From NCBI GenBank assembly GCA_003221595.1, contig QHSM01000403.1, positions 1 to 17,200 of the forward strand: a stretch of 17,200 nt of DNA, in the 5' to 3' direction. Source of the DNA: Candidatus Rokuibacteriota bacterium (GTDB lineage: Bacteria > Methylomirabilota > Methylomirabilia > Rokubacteriales > CSP1-6). This document shows positions 8,207 to 17,200 of this stretch, in pieces (within the stretch, counting starts at the first letter, position 1; every line of letters starts with the position of its first letter). The notes beneath the pieces are model-generated. The model was given only the letters and a program-made list of their open reading frames with translations. It had not been told where the DNA came from and searched no databases. A program made the position numbers and the translations under genes.

Positions 8207-9420
8207 CCTCGCGCCCGCGGACGACGCCTCCTCCCGGCGGCGGGTCGGCGCGAGCGATCGCGCACGTCGACATGGACGCGTTCTACGCGGCGGTCGAGCA
8301 GCGCGATCGCCCGGAGCTGCGCGGCCGCCCCGTCATCGTGGGCGCGAGCCCGGGCGGGCGCGGCGTGGTCTCCGCCGCTTCCTACGAAGCCCGACCGTAC
8401 GGTGTCCGCTCCGCGATGCCCATCTCCCGGGCGGCGCGGCTCTGTCCCCACGCCGCATTCCTGCCGGTCGACATGGAGAAGTATCAACGCGTGTCGGTGC
8501 AGGTCATGGGCATCCTCGTCGAGTTCTCTCCGCTGGTCGAGCCGGTGTCGGTCGACGAGGCCTTCGTGGATCTGACGGGGACCGAGTCTCTGTTCGGCAG
8601 CCCGCCCGACGCGGTTCGCCTGATCAAGCGGCGCATCCTGGACGAGACCGGGCTGACGGCGTCGGCGGGGCTGGCCGCCAACAAGTTCGTCGCCAAGGTG
8701 GCGTCCGAGCTGAAGAAGCCCGACGGGCTCGTCGTCGTCACCGCCGGCGACGAAGCGCGATTCCTCGGCCTCTTGCCCATCGAGCGTCTCTGGGGCGTGG
8801 GTCGCGTCATGGCCAAGGCGCTCAGCGATCTCGGCTTCACCACCATCGGTCAGCTCCAGCGCGCGCCGCGCGACCTCTTGACGCGACGCTTCGGAAAGCA
8901 CGGCCAGGCCCTGCACGACCTGGCCTTCGGCCGGGACGATCGCCCGGTCGAGCCCTACGGCGTGCCCAAGTCGATCGGCGCGGAGGAGACGTTCGGCGTC
9001 GACTGCACGAACCCGGATCAGCTCAGGACGACGCTGCGAGCCCACGCCGAACGCGTCGCGGCCGAGCTGAGGGAAAGCGCGTTCGCGGCCGGCCGCGTCA
9101 CGCTCAAGCTGAGGCTGGCCCCGTTCGAGACGCACACGCGGAGCGCCACCGGCGAGCCCACCCAGGACGGCCTCGAGCTCTATCGCCGTGCGCTCGCGCT
9201 CCTCGAGCGCGAGCCGGTCACGCGCCCGGTCCGTCTGATCGGTCTCTCCGCCTCGCGGCTCGGGCCGTCGGGGCAGGGCCAGCTCGACCTGCTCGACCCG
9301 GCCGCGCTTCGCCGCGAGCGCCTCGCGCACGTCGTGGACCGCCTGAGATCACGCTTCGGTGAGGGAACGGTCGTGCCGGCCGCGCTCCTGCGCAGACGAG
9401 GTGCGACCCGCTCGGACTAG
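8203..9420 (+). CDS. dinB: DNA polymerase IV (Y-family translesion polymerase)
   Basis: A 405-aa error-prone polymerase that copies past damaged bases. Palm motifs are intact: HVDMDAFYAAVE (Asp23), SAASYEARPYGVRSAMP, and SVDEAFVDLT with Asp118 and Glu119. Then follow ASAGLAANKFVAKVASELKK (helix-hairpin-helix neighbourhood), WGVGRVMAKALSDLGF, and a little-finger domain with the KSIGAEETF start. QLDLLD near residue 365 may be the beta-clamp binding motif. GTG 8203 overlaps the HD gene stop by four bases; the first ~18 residues are Pro/Arg-rich and non-conserved. It ends with TAG, and a new promoter follows at once. Confidence 0.95.
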   Translation: MTSRPRTTPPPGGGSARAIAHVDMDAFYAAVEQRDRPELRGRPVIVGASPGGRGVVSAASYEARPYGVRSAMPISRAARLCPHAAFLPVDMEKYQRVSVQVMGILVEFSPLVEPVSVDEAFVDLTGTESLFGSPPDAVRLIKRRILDETGLTASAGLAANKFVAKVASELKKPDGLVVVTAGDEARFLGLLPIERLWGVGRVMAKALSDLGFTTIGQLQRAPRDLLTRRFGKHGQALHDLAFGRDDRPVEPYGVPKSIGAEETFGVDCTNPDQLRTTLRAHAERVAAELRESAFAAGRVTLKLRLAPFETHTRSATGEPTQDGLELYRRALALLEREPVTRPVRLIGLSASRLGPSGQGQLDLLDPAALRRERLAHVVDRLRSRFGEGTVVPAALLRRRGATRSD

Positions 9421-9426
9421 GCGCGT

Positions 9427-9455
9427 TTGCCACCCGCCGAAGGCTCGTTTACACT
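9427..9455 (+). promoter_or_regulatory. Sigma-70-type promoter of the ferritin-like operon
   Basis: TTGCCA (9427-9432, five of six to TTGACA) and TACACT (9450-9455, four of six to TATAAT) with a 17-base spacer. The start would fall near 9461-9463, followed by GGGAGG (9480-9485) seven bases before ATG 9493. This is the best promoter match in the window. Confidence 0.6.
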
Positions 9456-9458
9456 TCG

Positions 9459-9474
9459 ATGAACAGCCGTTCAT
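9459..9474. promoter_or_regulatory. Perfect 16-bp palindrome over the predicted transcription start
   Basis: ATGAAC-AGCC-GTTCAT: 6-bp inverted arms around four bases, beginning four bases after the -10 element. Placement over the start point is that of a repressor operator. The arms fit TetR-type operators, and the inner GAAC-N4-GTTC core also equals the LexA box of Bacillus and relatives. The regulator is not in the window. Confidence 0.5.
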
Positions 9475-9492
9475 TCCTCGGGAGGCGCCCCC

Positions 9493-10248
9493 ATGGATCG
9501 CCCGATCGCCTATGACAAGCTCGCGCGGGAGGATCGATTCGTCAGGATGCGCGCCCGCGAGGTCGCCGAGCTGAAGGTGGCCCAGGGGCTCCCGCCGTTC
9601 CCCGATCTGTCGAGCCGCGAGTCCATCAAGGAGCGAGTCCACGGGATCATGGTGGGCGAGCTGCAGGCGATGGAGGGGGCCGGTCGCACCGTGTGCGACT
9701 TCCCGGATGCGCCGTGGGAATTCACGATGGACATGGCGCGGCAGGTCTGGGACGAGTCGCGCCACGTCGAGATCTATCTGCGACTACTCGAGCACCTCGA
9801 AGGGTACGCCGGAGAATTCCCGGAGACGACCATCCTCTGGCGCTGCGCGTGCGCCGAGGACGCGGCGGCCCGGGTCGCGGGAGTGAACCGCGGGCTCGAG
9901 GGGCTGGCGTGCGACGTCTTCAACCAGCTGGTACACATCGCGCGGAAGATCGGCGATCCGATCCTCGAGCGCGCCGTCGACTTCGTCCTGGCCGACGAGA
10001 TCACCCACGTCCGCATGGGCTCGAAGTGGCTCACCAAGCTGACCGAGGGGGACGTCGAGCGTCGACGGCGCGCGATCGAGTTCCAGGAGAGCATCGACGA
10101 GCGCTTCAACCTCGGCGGGGTCCGGCGCGAGGGCGACCACGATGCGGTGCCGATCTCGGTCGCGACCGAGGTGCGGCGTCTGGCGGGCTTCACCGAGGAA
10201 GAGATCGAGCGTCTGATCAAGACAACCCAGCGCTCTCAAGTCTACTGA
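9493..10248 (+). CDS. Ferritin-like di-iron domain protein
   Basis: A 251-aa helical protein with two metal half-sites of ferritin-like type: Glu56 (GELQAME), Glu88-x2-His91 (in WDESRHVEIY), Glu136 (LEGLACD) and Glu169-x2-His172 (in ADEITHVRMG). The spacing suits a four-helix bundle with a di-iron centre, similar to the DUF455/MiaE-like group. No signal peptide or membrane segment is seen. The ATG has a clear Shine-Dalgarno sequence, and a promoter with a palindrome lies directly upstream. It is followed after 5 bases by a second ferritin-like gene, so the two may form a heteromeric oxidase or oxygenase (inference). The substrate cannot be told from the sequence. Confidence 0.75.
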   Translation: MDRPIAYDKLAREDRFVRMRAREVAELKVAQGLPPFPDLSSRESIKERVHGIMVGELQAMEGAGRTVCDFPDAPWEFTMDMARQVWDESRHVEIYLRLLEHLEGYAGEFPETTILWRCACAEDAAARVAGVNRGLEGLACDVFNQLVHIARKIGDPILERAVDFVLADEITHVRMGSKWLTKLTEGDVERRRRAIEFQESIDERFNLGGVRREGDHDAVPISVATEVRRLAGFTEEEIERLIKTTQRSQVY

Positions 10249-10253
10249 GCCGC

Positions 10254-11228
10254 GTGCCGCTGCCCCTGGACGGCAACTTCAGCGCCGACCACTCGGCGCG
10301 CCTGCTGCGGAACTACCGGTACGTGGTCGAGCGCACGATGCGGGCCGTCGGGGGCTGGATCGCCCTGACTCCCGAGATCTCCGCGAAGCTCGTCATGGGC
10401 CGCCACGTCTGGGATCTCGCCCAGCACTGCGACGCGTTCGGCGGGCGTCTTCCCGAGCTGCGGGCACACGCTCAGGTCTCCGAGCCCGCCAATCCGGATG
10501 TCGTCCGGTTCATGGACCATCTGGAGGAGCCCGAACGACCGGATCAGACCGTGGAGCGCCTGGTCGGCGTGTACTCGGTGCTCAAGCCACACCTGCTCGC
10601 GACCTATCGCGACCACCTGGCGCGCGCCAATCCGGTTTACGAGCCGCCGACCCGCCGGATCCTGGCGCGGTGCATCGCCGACGAGGAGCGACACATCGCG
10701 GAAGGTCGGACGATCCTCGAGCATCTTGCCGCCGATCCGTCGGTGAGGGCGCGCGCGGCGTCGCGGCAACGCGGCCTCGAGGAGCTTCTGCTGGCCGCCC
10801 GCGGCGTGACGGGCGACGCCGCGTCGCTTCCGCCGTCGGGCGCGCCGCCGCGCAGAGATCTCGCCGATGAGGCGCGCGAGTTCATTCGCCTGGAGACGGC
10901 CCGGCCCACGTGGCCCATCCCGGAGGACCTCGCCAGGGCCATCGGGTCATTGGGCGAGGCGCTGGTTGCGACTGACGAGCCGGCGGTGGAGCGATGGCTC
11001 GCCGATGGTCTGGCCCTCGAGGCGACCGCGTGGACTCTCCTGCGCGGCACCCGGTATTCCGGGTACCGGATCACCGCCTTCGCGCGGCTCGGCAACCAGC
11101 GGCTCGTGAAAACGCGGCTCGACGGCCCCTCGTGCTCGGCGGTGGTCACGGCCCGCTGGGCTTGCACACCCGAGGGCTGGCGGGTGGCCGCCCTCGATGC
11201 CGGGCGCGACGCCGTCGGCCCGGCCTGA
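10254..11228 (+). CDS. Ferritin-like protein with extra C-terminal domain
   Basis: A 324-aa protein in two parts. Residues 1-165 are helical and ferritin-like: Glu26 in YVVERTMR, HVWDLAQHCD (Asp54, His58), and DEERHI with Glu144-x2-His147. The metal set is less regular than in the upstream gene, so iron binding is less sure. Residues ~205-324 form a separate domain (PEDLARAIGSLGEALVATDE, then AFARLGNQRLVKT, and WACTPEGWRVAALDAG near the end) whose pattern, ending in a Trp-rich strand, recalls NTF2/SnoaL-like folds; this is tentative. GTG 10254 is 5 bases after the upstream stop; no strong Shine-Dalgarno is seen, so translation is probably coupled. I know no characterised protein with this arrangement. 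Confidence 0.6.
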   Translation: MPLPLDGNFSADHSARLLRNYRYVVERTMRAVGGWIALTPEISAKLVMGRHVWDLAQHCDAFGGRLPELRAHAQVSEPANPDVVRFMDHLEEPERPDQTVERLVGVYSVLKPHLLATYRDHLARANPVYEPPTRRILARCIADEERHIAEGRTILEHLAADPSVRARAASRQRGLEELLLAARGVTGDAASLPPSGAPPRRDLADEAREFIRLETARPTWPIPEDLARAIGSLGEALVATDEPAVERWLADGLALEATAWTLLRGTRYSGYRITAFARLGNQRLVKTRLDGPSCSAVVTARWACTPEGWRVAALDAGRDAVGPA

Positions 11229-11234
11229 CCCGCG

Positions 11235-12573
<1,339 letters not shown>

Positions 12574-12581
<8 letters not shown>

Positions 12582-12789
12582 GGAGATCAAGGCGCATATC
12601 ACGGGGGTCGTCTTCCAGATCACGACAAAGCCGGGCGACCGCGTGGCGGCGGGCGACGCGGTGATCGTGCTCGAGTCGATGAAGATGGAAATCCCCGTCG
12701 AGGCGCCGCGGGCCGGCGCGGTCAAGGAGATCAGGGTGCAGGAGGGACAGACCGTCCAGGAAGGCGACGTGGTCGCCGTCCTGGAGTAG
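12574..12789 (+). CDS. Stand-alone biotin carrier domain protein
   Basis: A 71-aa biotinyl carrier reduced to the bare domain. It shows the biotinylation motif ESMKME with Lys37, flanked by GDRVAAGDAVIVL and EAPRAGAVKEIRVQEGQTVQEGD, the hammerhead beta-fold pattern. AccB proteins usually have an extra N-terminal region of ~80 residues that is lacking here. AAGGAG (12561-12566) lies 7 bases before ATG. The 8-base overlap with the biotin carboxylase gene makes it almost certainly that enzyme's partner. Confidence 0.92.
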
Positions 12790-12798
12790 GGAGGGACG

Positions 12799-13296
12799 AT
12801 GAGCGTCCACATGTTCCGGGAGCTCTACGCCTACCATCGGTGGGCCAACCGCCGGCTCTTCGACGTCGGGACGGCGCTCGGCGAGGAGCTCGTGTCGCGC
12901 GACGTGGGCACGCAGTTCAGCTACACGACCGTCCGGCGCATGTTCGGTCACCTCTACGGGGCGGACTGGATCTGGCTGGCCCGCTGGAAGGGCGTCGCGA
13001 CCACGACGGTCCCCGGGGCCGAGTTCCAGACGCTCGCCTCGATCCGCGCGCCGTGGGACCACCTCGAGCGGGAGCAGCGGAGCTTCGTGGATGGGCTAGC
13101 GCCGACCGACCTCGAGCGGGTCATCGAGTACCGGAATCAGGAGGGCAAGCCTCTGAGAGCGCCGCTCTATCCGCTCCTCCAGCACGTGGCGAACCACGCC
13201 ACTCATCACCGGAGCGAGATCGCCACCATGCTGACGATGATCAGCGGCTCGCCGCCGGACAGCGGAATCAATGCCTATTTGCTGACGAAGCCGTGA
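12799..13296 (+). CDS. DinB/YfiT-like putative metalloprotein
   Basis: A 165-aa four-helix protein of the DinB superfamily (unrelated to DNA polymerase IV), a group that includes thiol-dependent transferases and hydrolases. Seen: MFRELYAYHRWANRRLFD helix, GHLYGADWIWLARW with His51, and the closing HVANHATHHRSEIATML helix with His133 and His137; these three His form the usual divalent-metal site. The N-terminal Y.RWAN.RL pattern is characteristic. GGGAGGGACG directly precedes the ATG. It ends the operon; its substrate is unknown. Confidence 0.85.
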   Translation: MSVHMFRELYAYHRWANRRLFDVGTALGEELVSRDVGTQFSYTTVRRMFGHLYGADWIWLARWKGVATTTVPGAEFQTLASIRAPWDHLEREQRSFVDGLAPTDLERVIEYRNQEGKPLRAPLYPLLQHVANHATHHRSEIATMLTMISGSPPDSGINAYLLTKP

Positions 13297-13320
13297 AAGA
13301 TTCGCCGAAGCAGCAGGAAG

Positions 13321-13351
13321 GGGTGCGGGGGCCCCGGAGGGCCCCCGACCC
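13321..13351. terminator. Strong hairpin between convergent DinB-like gene and rpoD
   Basis: GGGT-G-CGGGGGCCC (13321-13334), loop CGGA, GGGCCCCCG-ACCC (13339-13351): a 9-bp perfect stem extended by four pairs past one bulged G. It fills the spacer between the stop at 13296 and the rpoD stop at 13354, so it probably ends transcripts from both sides. No T-tract is present. Confidence 0.65.
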
Positions 13352-13353
13352 GG

Positions 13354-14759
<1,406 letters not shown>

Positions 14760-14801
14760 CGTGTCACCGATTTCCCTTCATTCAGATTCCTGACCATTCA
14801 G

Positions 14802-14831
14802 ATGCTAGGACGACCCGGAAAGTTTCATCAA
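14802..14831 (-). promoter_or_regulatory. Candidate rpoD promoter
   Basis: On the minus strand TTGATG (14831-14826) and TAGCAT (14807-14802) are separated by 18 bases, each four of six to the sigma-70 consensus. The start would be near 14795, leaving a leader of about 35 bases before ATG 14759, with AGGGA near 14777-14773. It lies just outside the structured element at 14841-15033. Confidence 0.35.
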
Positions 14832-14840
14832 TCTAGACTT

Positions 14841-15033
14841 TCATCCCACAACCATCGGAAGTAGGTGGCAGGGCGTCCCGCCGGTAGGCGCCGCACGCCA
14901 AAAACTCGGTAGAAACTACCGGGTTGAGCGCCCGCAAGGTCTCAGACCGGCCTTTCGTTCCGGCTATTCACGATCTCCTGCGCTCGTTCTCTAACCGCGA
15001 GCCCCTCCCCGGAGTTCCGTAGGTCGGGGGCTC
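14841..15033 (-). ncRNA. Structured non-coding element, possible solitary HEARO/OMEGA (IscB guide RNA)-like RNA
   Basis: This is most of the only gene-free stretch over 300 bases (14760-15079). No ORF fits, but the minus strand folds throughout, in order: GAGCCCC/GGGGCTC (15033-15027 with 15005-14999) enclosing CGG-AACT-CCG; CGGTTA...TAGCCG (one G-U pair) enclosing ACGA...TCGT; GGTC-TGA-GACC; CGGTAG-TTT-CTACCG (14921-14907); and GGCG/CGCC-type stems, ending near GGGATGA (14847-14841). The layout (5' nested hairpin, CTGAGAC block, ACCC then a UUU-loop hairpin) recalls HEARO/OMEGA RNAs of IscB elements, which often occur without the protein gene. That match is from memory. Alternatives are an unknown ncRNA or a miniature transposon. 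The structure is seen; the family is inferred. Confidence 0.45.
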
Positions 15034-15065
15034 ACACCCTTCACGGAACCCAACCGCAGAGGGGG

Positions 15066-15071
15066 TAGAAT
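15066..15071 (+). promoter_or_regulatory. -10-like element for a possibly leaderless malic enzyme mRNA
   Basis: TAGAAT (five of six to TATAAT) ends eight bases before GTG 15080, placing the transcription start at or next to the start codon. The only -35 candidate, TTCACG at 15040-15045, has a 20-base spacer and is weak. A GAGGGGG run (15059-15065) lies too far upstream (14 bases) for a good Shine-Dalgarno, which favours leaderless initiation. Confidence 0.4.
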
Positions 15072-15079
15072 CGACGTCC

Positions 15080-16513
15080 GTGGTGCCCCCGAGCGCGAGC
15101 TACAGCTTCATCGTCCGGCTGCAGATCGCCAATCGCCCAGGGATGCTCGGTCGAGTGGCATCGGCGATCGGAGACGCCGGGGGCGACATCGGCGCCGTCG
15201 ACCTTGTCGAGACGACCCGCGAGAGGACCGAGCGGGACATCACAGTCAAGGCGCGCGATAGCGTCCACGCCCAGCAGATCGCCAGCCGGCTCAAGCGCGT
15301 GACGGGGGTCCGCGTCGGCCCCATCTCCGATCGCACGTTTCTCATGCACCTCGGGGGCAAGATCGAGATCCGCAACAAGGTGGCGGTCCGTACCCGCGAC
15401 GACCTCTCCATGGCCTACACACCCGGGGTCGCACGCGTGTGCCTGGCGATCCGGGACGACCGGCAGCGTGCCTTCTCGCTGACGATCAAGCACAACACCG
15501 TCGCCGTGGTGACCGACGGCACGGCGGTTCTCGGGCTCGGCGACATCGGGCCGGAGGCGGCCTTGCCGGTGATGGAAGGCAAGGCGATGCTCTTCAAGGA
15601 GTTTGCCGGCGTCGATGCCTTTCCGATCTGTCTGGGCACCAAGGACGTGGACAAGATCGTCGAGACCGTGAAGCTCGTGTCGCCGGTCTTCGGCGGCATC
15701 AACCTCGAGGACATCGGAGCGCCCCGGTGCTTCGAGGTCGAGGAGCGGCTCCGGAAGGAACTGGACATTCCCGTCTTCCATGACGACCAGCACGGGACGG
15801 CGGTCGTCGTGCTGGCGGCCCTGCTCAACGCCCTGAAGATCGTTCGCAAGGACGCCCGGCGCCTCCGCGTGGTCGTGACGGGTGTCGGCGCCGCCGGCAC
15901 CGCCACCATCAAGATCCTCCAGGCGAGTGGTGTCCGCGACATCATCGGTGTCGACGAGCACGGCATCATCCATCGCGGCCGGACCCAGGGGATGGACTTC
16001 ATGAAGCGGTGGGTCGCCGTCGCCACGAATCCGCGCCGGGTCACGGGCGGCCTCGGCGCCGCGCTCGAGGGCGCTGACGTGTTCATTGGCCTCTCGGTCC
16101 CCGGGATCCTGACGGCGCGGGACCTCAAGCGCATGCGGCGGGACCCGATCGTCTTCGCCATGGCCAACCCCGATCCCGAGATCAGGCCCGAGGAGGCCGG
16201 CCGTCACGTCCGCGTGATGGCGACGGGGCGCTCGGACTATCCCAACCAGATCAACAACGTGCTGTGCTTCCCGGGTTTTTTCCGCGGCCTGCTCGACGCC
16301 CGCGCGCGAGCGGTCAACGACGAGATGAAGCTCGCGGCGGCGGGGGCGCTGGCCTCGTGCGTGAACCGCGACGAGCTCTCCGCCGAGTACATCATCCCGA
16401 GCGTGTTCAACAAGAACGTGGCGCCCGCCGTGGCTCACGGCGTGGCGCGCGCCGCGCACGAAACCGCCGCCGCGGGTCGGCGGCGACGCCTCGACATCGC
16501 CGGGAAGCGGTGA
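15080..16513 (+). CDS. NAD(P)-dependent malic enzyme with N-terminal ACT domain
   Basis: Oxidatively decarboxylates malate to pyruvate in the cytosol, linking the TCA cycle to pyruvate and reducing power. The 477-aa product has an ACT-like ligand-binding domain (residues ~8-85: SFIVRLQIANRPGMLGRVAS then IGDAGGDIGAVDLVETTRE), followed by malic enzyme proper. Motifs are SMAYTPGVARVC, TDGTAVLGLGDIGPEAALPV, EGKAMLFKEFAGVDAFP, NLEDIGAPRCFE, VFHDDQHGTAVV (metal and substrate site), nucleotide loop VVTGVGAAGTA, AMANPDPEI and GRSDYPNQINNVLCFPG. The ACT domain suggests amino-acid control (inference). GTG 15080 is chosen because the ACT strand starts almost at once; GTG 15083 is an equal option. The stop overlaps the glycosyltransferase start (GTGA). 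Confidence 0.93.
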   Translation: MVPPSASYSFIVRLQIANRPGMLGRVASAIGDAGGDIGAVDLVETTRERTERDITVKARDSVHAQQIASRLKRVTGVRVGPISDRTFLMHLGGKIEIRNKVAVRTRDDLSMAYTPGVARVCLAIRDDRQRAFSLTIKHNTVAVVTDGTAVLGLGDIGPEAALPVMEGKAMLFKEFAGVDAFPICLGTKDVDKIVETVKLVSPVFGGINLEDIGAPRCFEVEERLRKELDIPVFHDDQHGTAVVVLAALLNALKIVRKDARRLRVVVTGVGAAGTATIKILQASGVRDIIGVDEHGIIHRGRTQGMDFMKRWVAVATNPRRVTGGLGAALEGADVFIGLSVPGILTARDLKRMRRDPIVFAMANPDPEIRPEEAGRHVRVMATGRSDYPNQINNVLCFPGFFRGLLDARARAVNDEMKLAAAGALASCVNRDELSAEYIIPSVFNKNVAPAVAHGVARAAHETAAAGRRRRLDIAGKR

Positions 16514-17200
16514 CGCCTCGCTGGTCGGTCGTCATCCCGGCGTACAACGAGGCGCTGCGGCTGCCGCCGTTCCTGGACACTGTGGTCGCGTACTTCGAGG
16601 GGCGTGACGAGCCCTACGAGGTCGTCGTCGTGGACGACGGCTCGCGCGACGGGACGTCCCCGGTCGTGGAGGCCCGGCGCTACCCGTCCGTCAGGATCCT
16701 CAGGCGCGAGCGCAATGCCGGCAAGGGGGCCGCGGTGCGCACCGGGATGCTGTCAGCGCGCGGGGCCTATCGCCTGTTCGCCGATGCTGACGGCGCGACG
16801 CCCATCCACGAGCTCAAGCGCCTGGAGCCGCTTCTGGTCGGAGGCGCCGAGGTCGCGATCGGCTCGCGGGTCCTGCGCGATCCCGGCGTGTCGGTGGTGG
16901 CTCGACGCCATCGGGTGCTCGCCGGACGCGTGTTCAACTGGCTCGTGGCTCGGCTGGGCCTCGAGGGTGTCTCGGACTCGCAGTGCGGATTCAAGGCCTT
17001 CACCGGGCCGGCTGCCGAGCGACTGTTCCAGGCCCTGTCCACGCGGGGCTTCGCCTTCGACGTCGAGCTTCTCCTCCTGGCCCGCGCCGCCGGATATCGT
17101 ATCGTCGAGGTGCCGGTGAACTGGGCGGATCAGTCCGGGAGCAAGGTCGGTGTGCTTCGCCACGGACCCGGGATGCTGGGGGAGATCGTCCGGACCCGTC
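16510..17200 (+). CDS. Family 2 glycosyltransferase, dolichyl/polyprenyl-phosphate sugar synthase-like (3' end outside window)
   Basis: The frame from GTG 16510 stays open to the window end (230 residues seen). It is a GT-A fold enzyme: SVVIPAYNEALRLPPFLD, VVVVDDGSRDGT, RRERNAGKGAAVRTGML, the metal-binding DxD in RLFADADGATP, AIGSRV, and SDSQCGFKAFTGPAAERLFQ, then FAFDVELLLLARAAGY and VEVPVNWADQSGSKV. This set is typical of Alg5/DPM1-like enzymes that load a sugar from a nucleotide donor onto a polyprenyl phosphate at the membrane. No membrane segment is seen in the visible part; one could follow. It is coupled to malic enzyme by a GTGA overlap although no metabolic link is evident. Confidence 0.9.
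   Translation, partial: MTPRWSVVIPAYNEALRLPPFLDTVVAYFEGRDEPYEVVVVDDGSRDGTSPVVEARRYPSVRILRRERNAGKGAAVRTGMLSARGAYRLFADADGATPIHELKRLEPLLVGGAEVAIGSRVLRDPGVSVVARRHRVLAGRVFNWLVARLGLEGVSDSQCGFKAFTGPAAERLFQALSTRGFAFDVELLLLARAAGYRIVEVPVNWADQSGSKVGVLRHGPGMLGEIVRTR

Noticed and set aside
7987..9330. 447-codon minus-strand open frame opposite dinB
   Set aside because: Shadow of DNA polymerase IV; no recognisable motif and low-complexity composition.
9459..9474. Palindrome as a definite SOS (LexA) box
   Set aside because: The core fits the Bacillus-type box, but it sits downstream of dinB, not ahead of it, and no lexA is in view; kept only as one option.
14821..14905. Short minus-strand peptide frame reading through FLACGAYRRD
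   Set aside because: Tiny, without a start or ribosome site, and the region is better explained as structured RNA.
14861..14960. Cyclic-di-GMP, SAM, cobalamin or other known riboswitch upstream of malic enzyme
   Set aside because: The conserved core sequences I know for these classes are not found on either strand; the candidate -10 of malic enzyme also lies downstream of the structure.
15041..16459. 472-codon minus-strand open frame opposite malic enzyme
   Set aside because: Shadow frame with repetitive Asp, His and Arg content; the malic enzyme motifs are on the plus strand.

Overview
The window is GC-rich bacterial DNA with tightly packed genes. Many neighbours overlap by 1-8 bases, often through GTGA or ATGA junctions, and GTG and TTG starts are common. 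Codon use and gene content would suit a soil or groundwater lineage such as Rokubacteria/NC10 (Methylomirabilota) or a deltaproteobacterium-like group, but this is inference only: no rRNA or ribosomal protein gene is present.

Region 1 (1-4410, plus strand) is an isc iron-sulfur cluster assembly operon in the order iscS (5' end outside the window), iscU, iscA, hscB, hscA, fdx, iscX. iscU, iscA, fdx and iscX look intact. The other three do not: iscS has Leu where the PLP-binding Lys belongs, hscB has an in-frame amber codon, and the hscB-hscA junction has lost the start of HscA, including its first phosphate-binding motif. Region 2 (4434-5345, minus strand) holds three DsrE-superfamily sulfur-relay proteins, divergent from Region 3.

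Region 3 (5385-9420, plus strand) is a translationally coupled run: an intact second cysteine desulfurase, an IscU-like scaffold lacking its third Cys, serine acetyltransferase, a 59-aa helix-turn-helix protein, an HD-domain protein broken by an internal deletion, and DNA polymerase IV. It pairs cysteine synthesis with sulfur extraction and could cover for the damaged isc genes. Region 4 (9427-13296, plus strand) starts with a good promoter and a perfect 16-bp palindrome, then two ferritin-like proteins, a biotin carboxylase, a 71-aa biotin carrier and a DinB/YfiT-like metalloprotein. It ends at a strong hairpin shared with the convergent sigma factor gene.

Region 5 (13354-14759, minus strand) is the main sigma factor gene, broken between its N-terminal extension and region 1.2. 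Region 6 (14760-15079) is the only long gene-free stretch. It carries about 190 bp of heavily structured sequence that, read on the minus strand, resembles a HEARO/OMEGA-type (IscB guide) RNA without its protein gene. Region 7 (15080-17200, plus strand) is an ACT-domain malic enzyme coupled to a family 2 glycosyltransferase cut by the window end.

The two points most worth following are the solitary structured element and the lesions. Three separate places appear to have lost short stretches of coding sequence, roughly 50-130 bases each, with loss of frame. One is in a normally essential sigma factor, so consensus or assembly error must be excluded before any biological reading.
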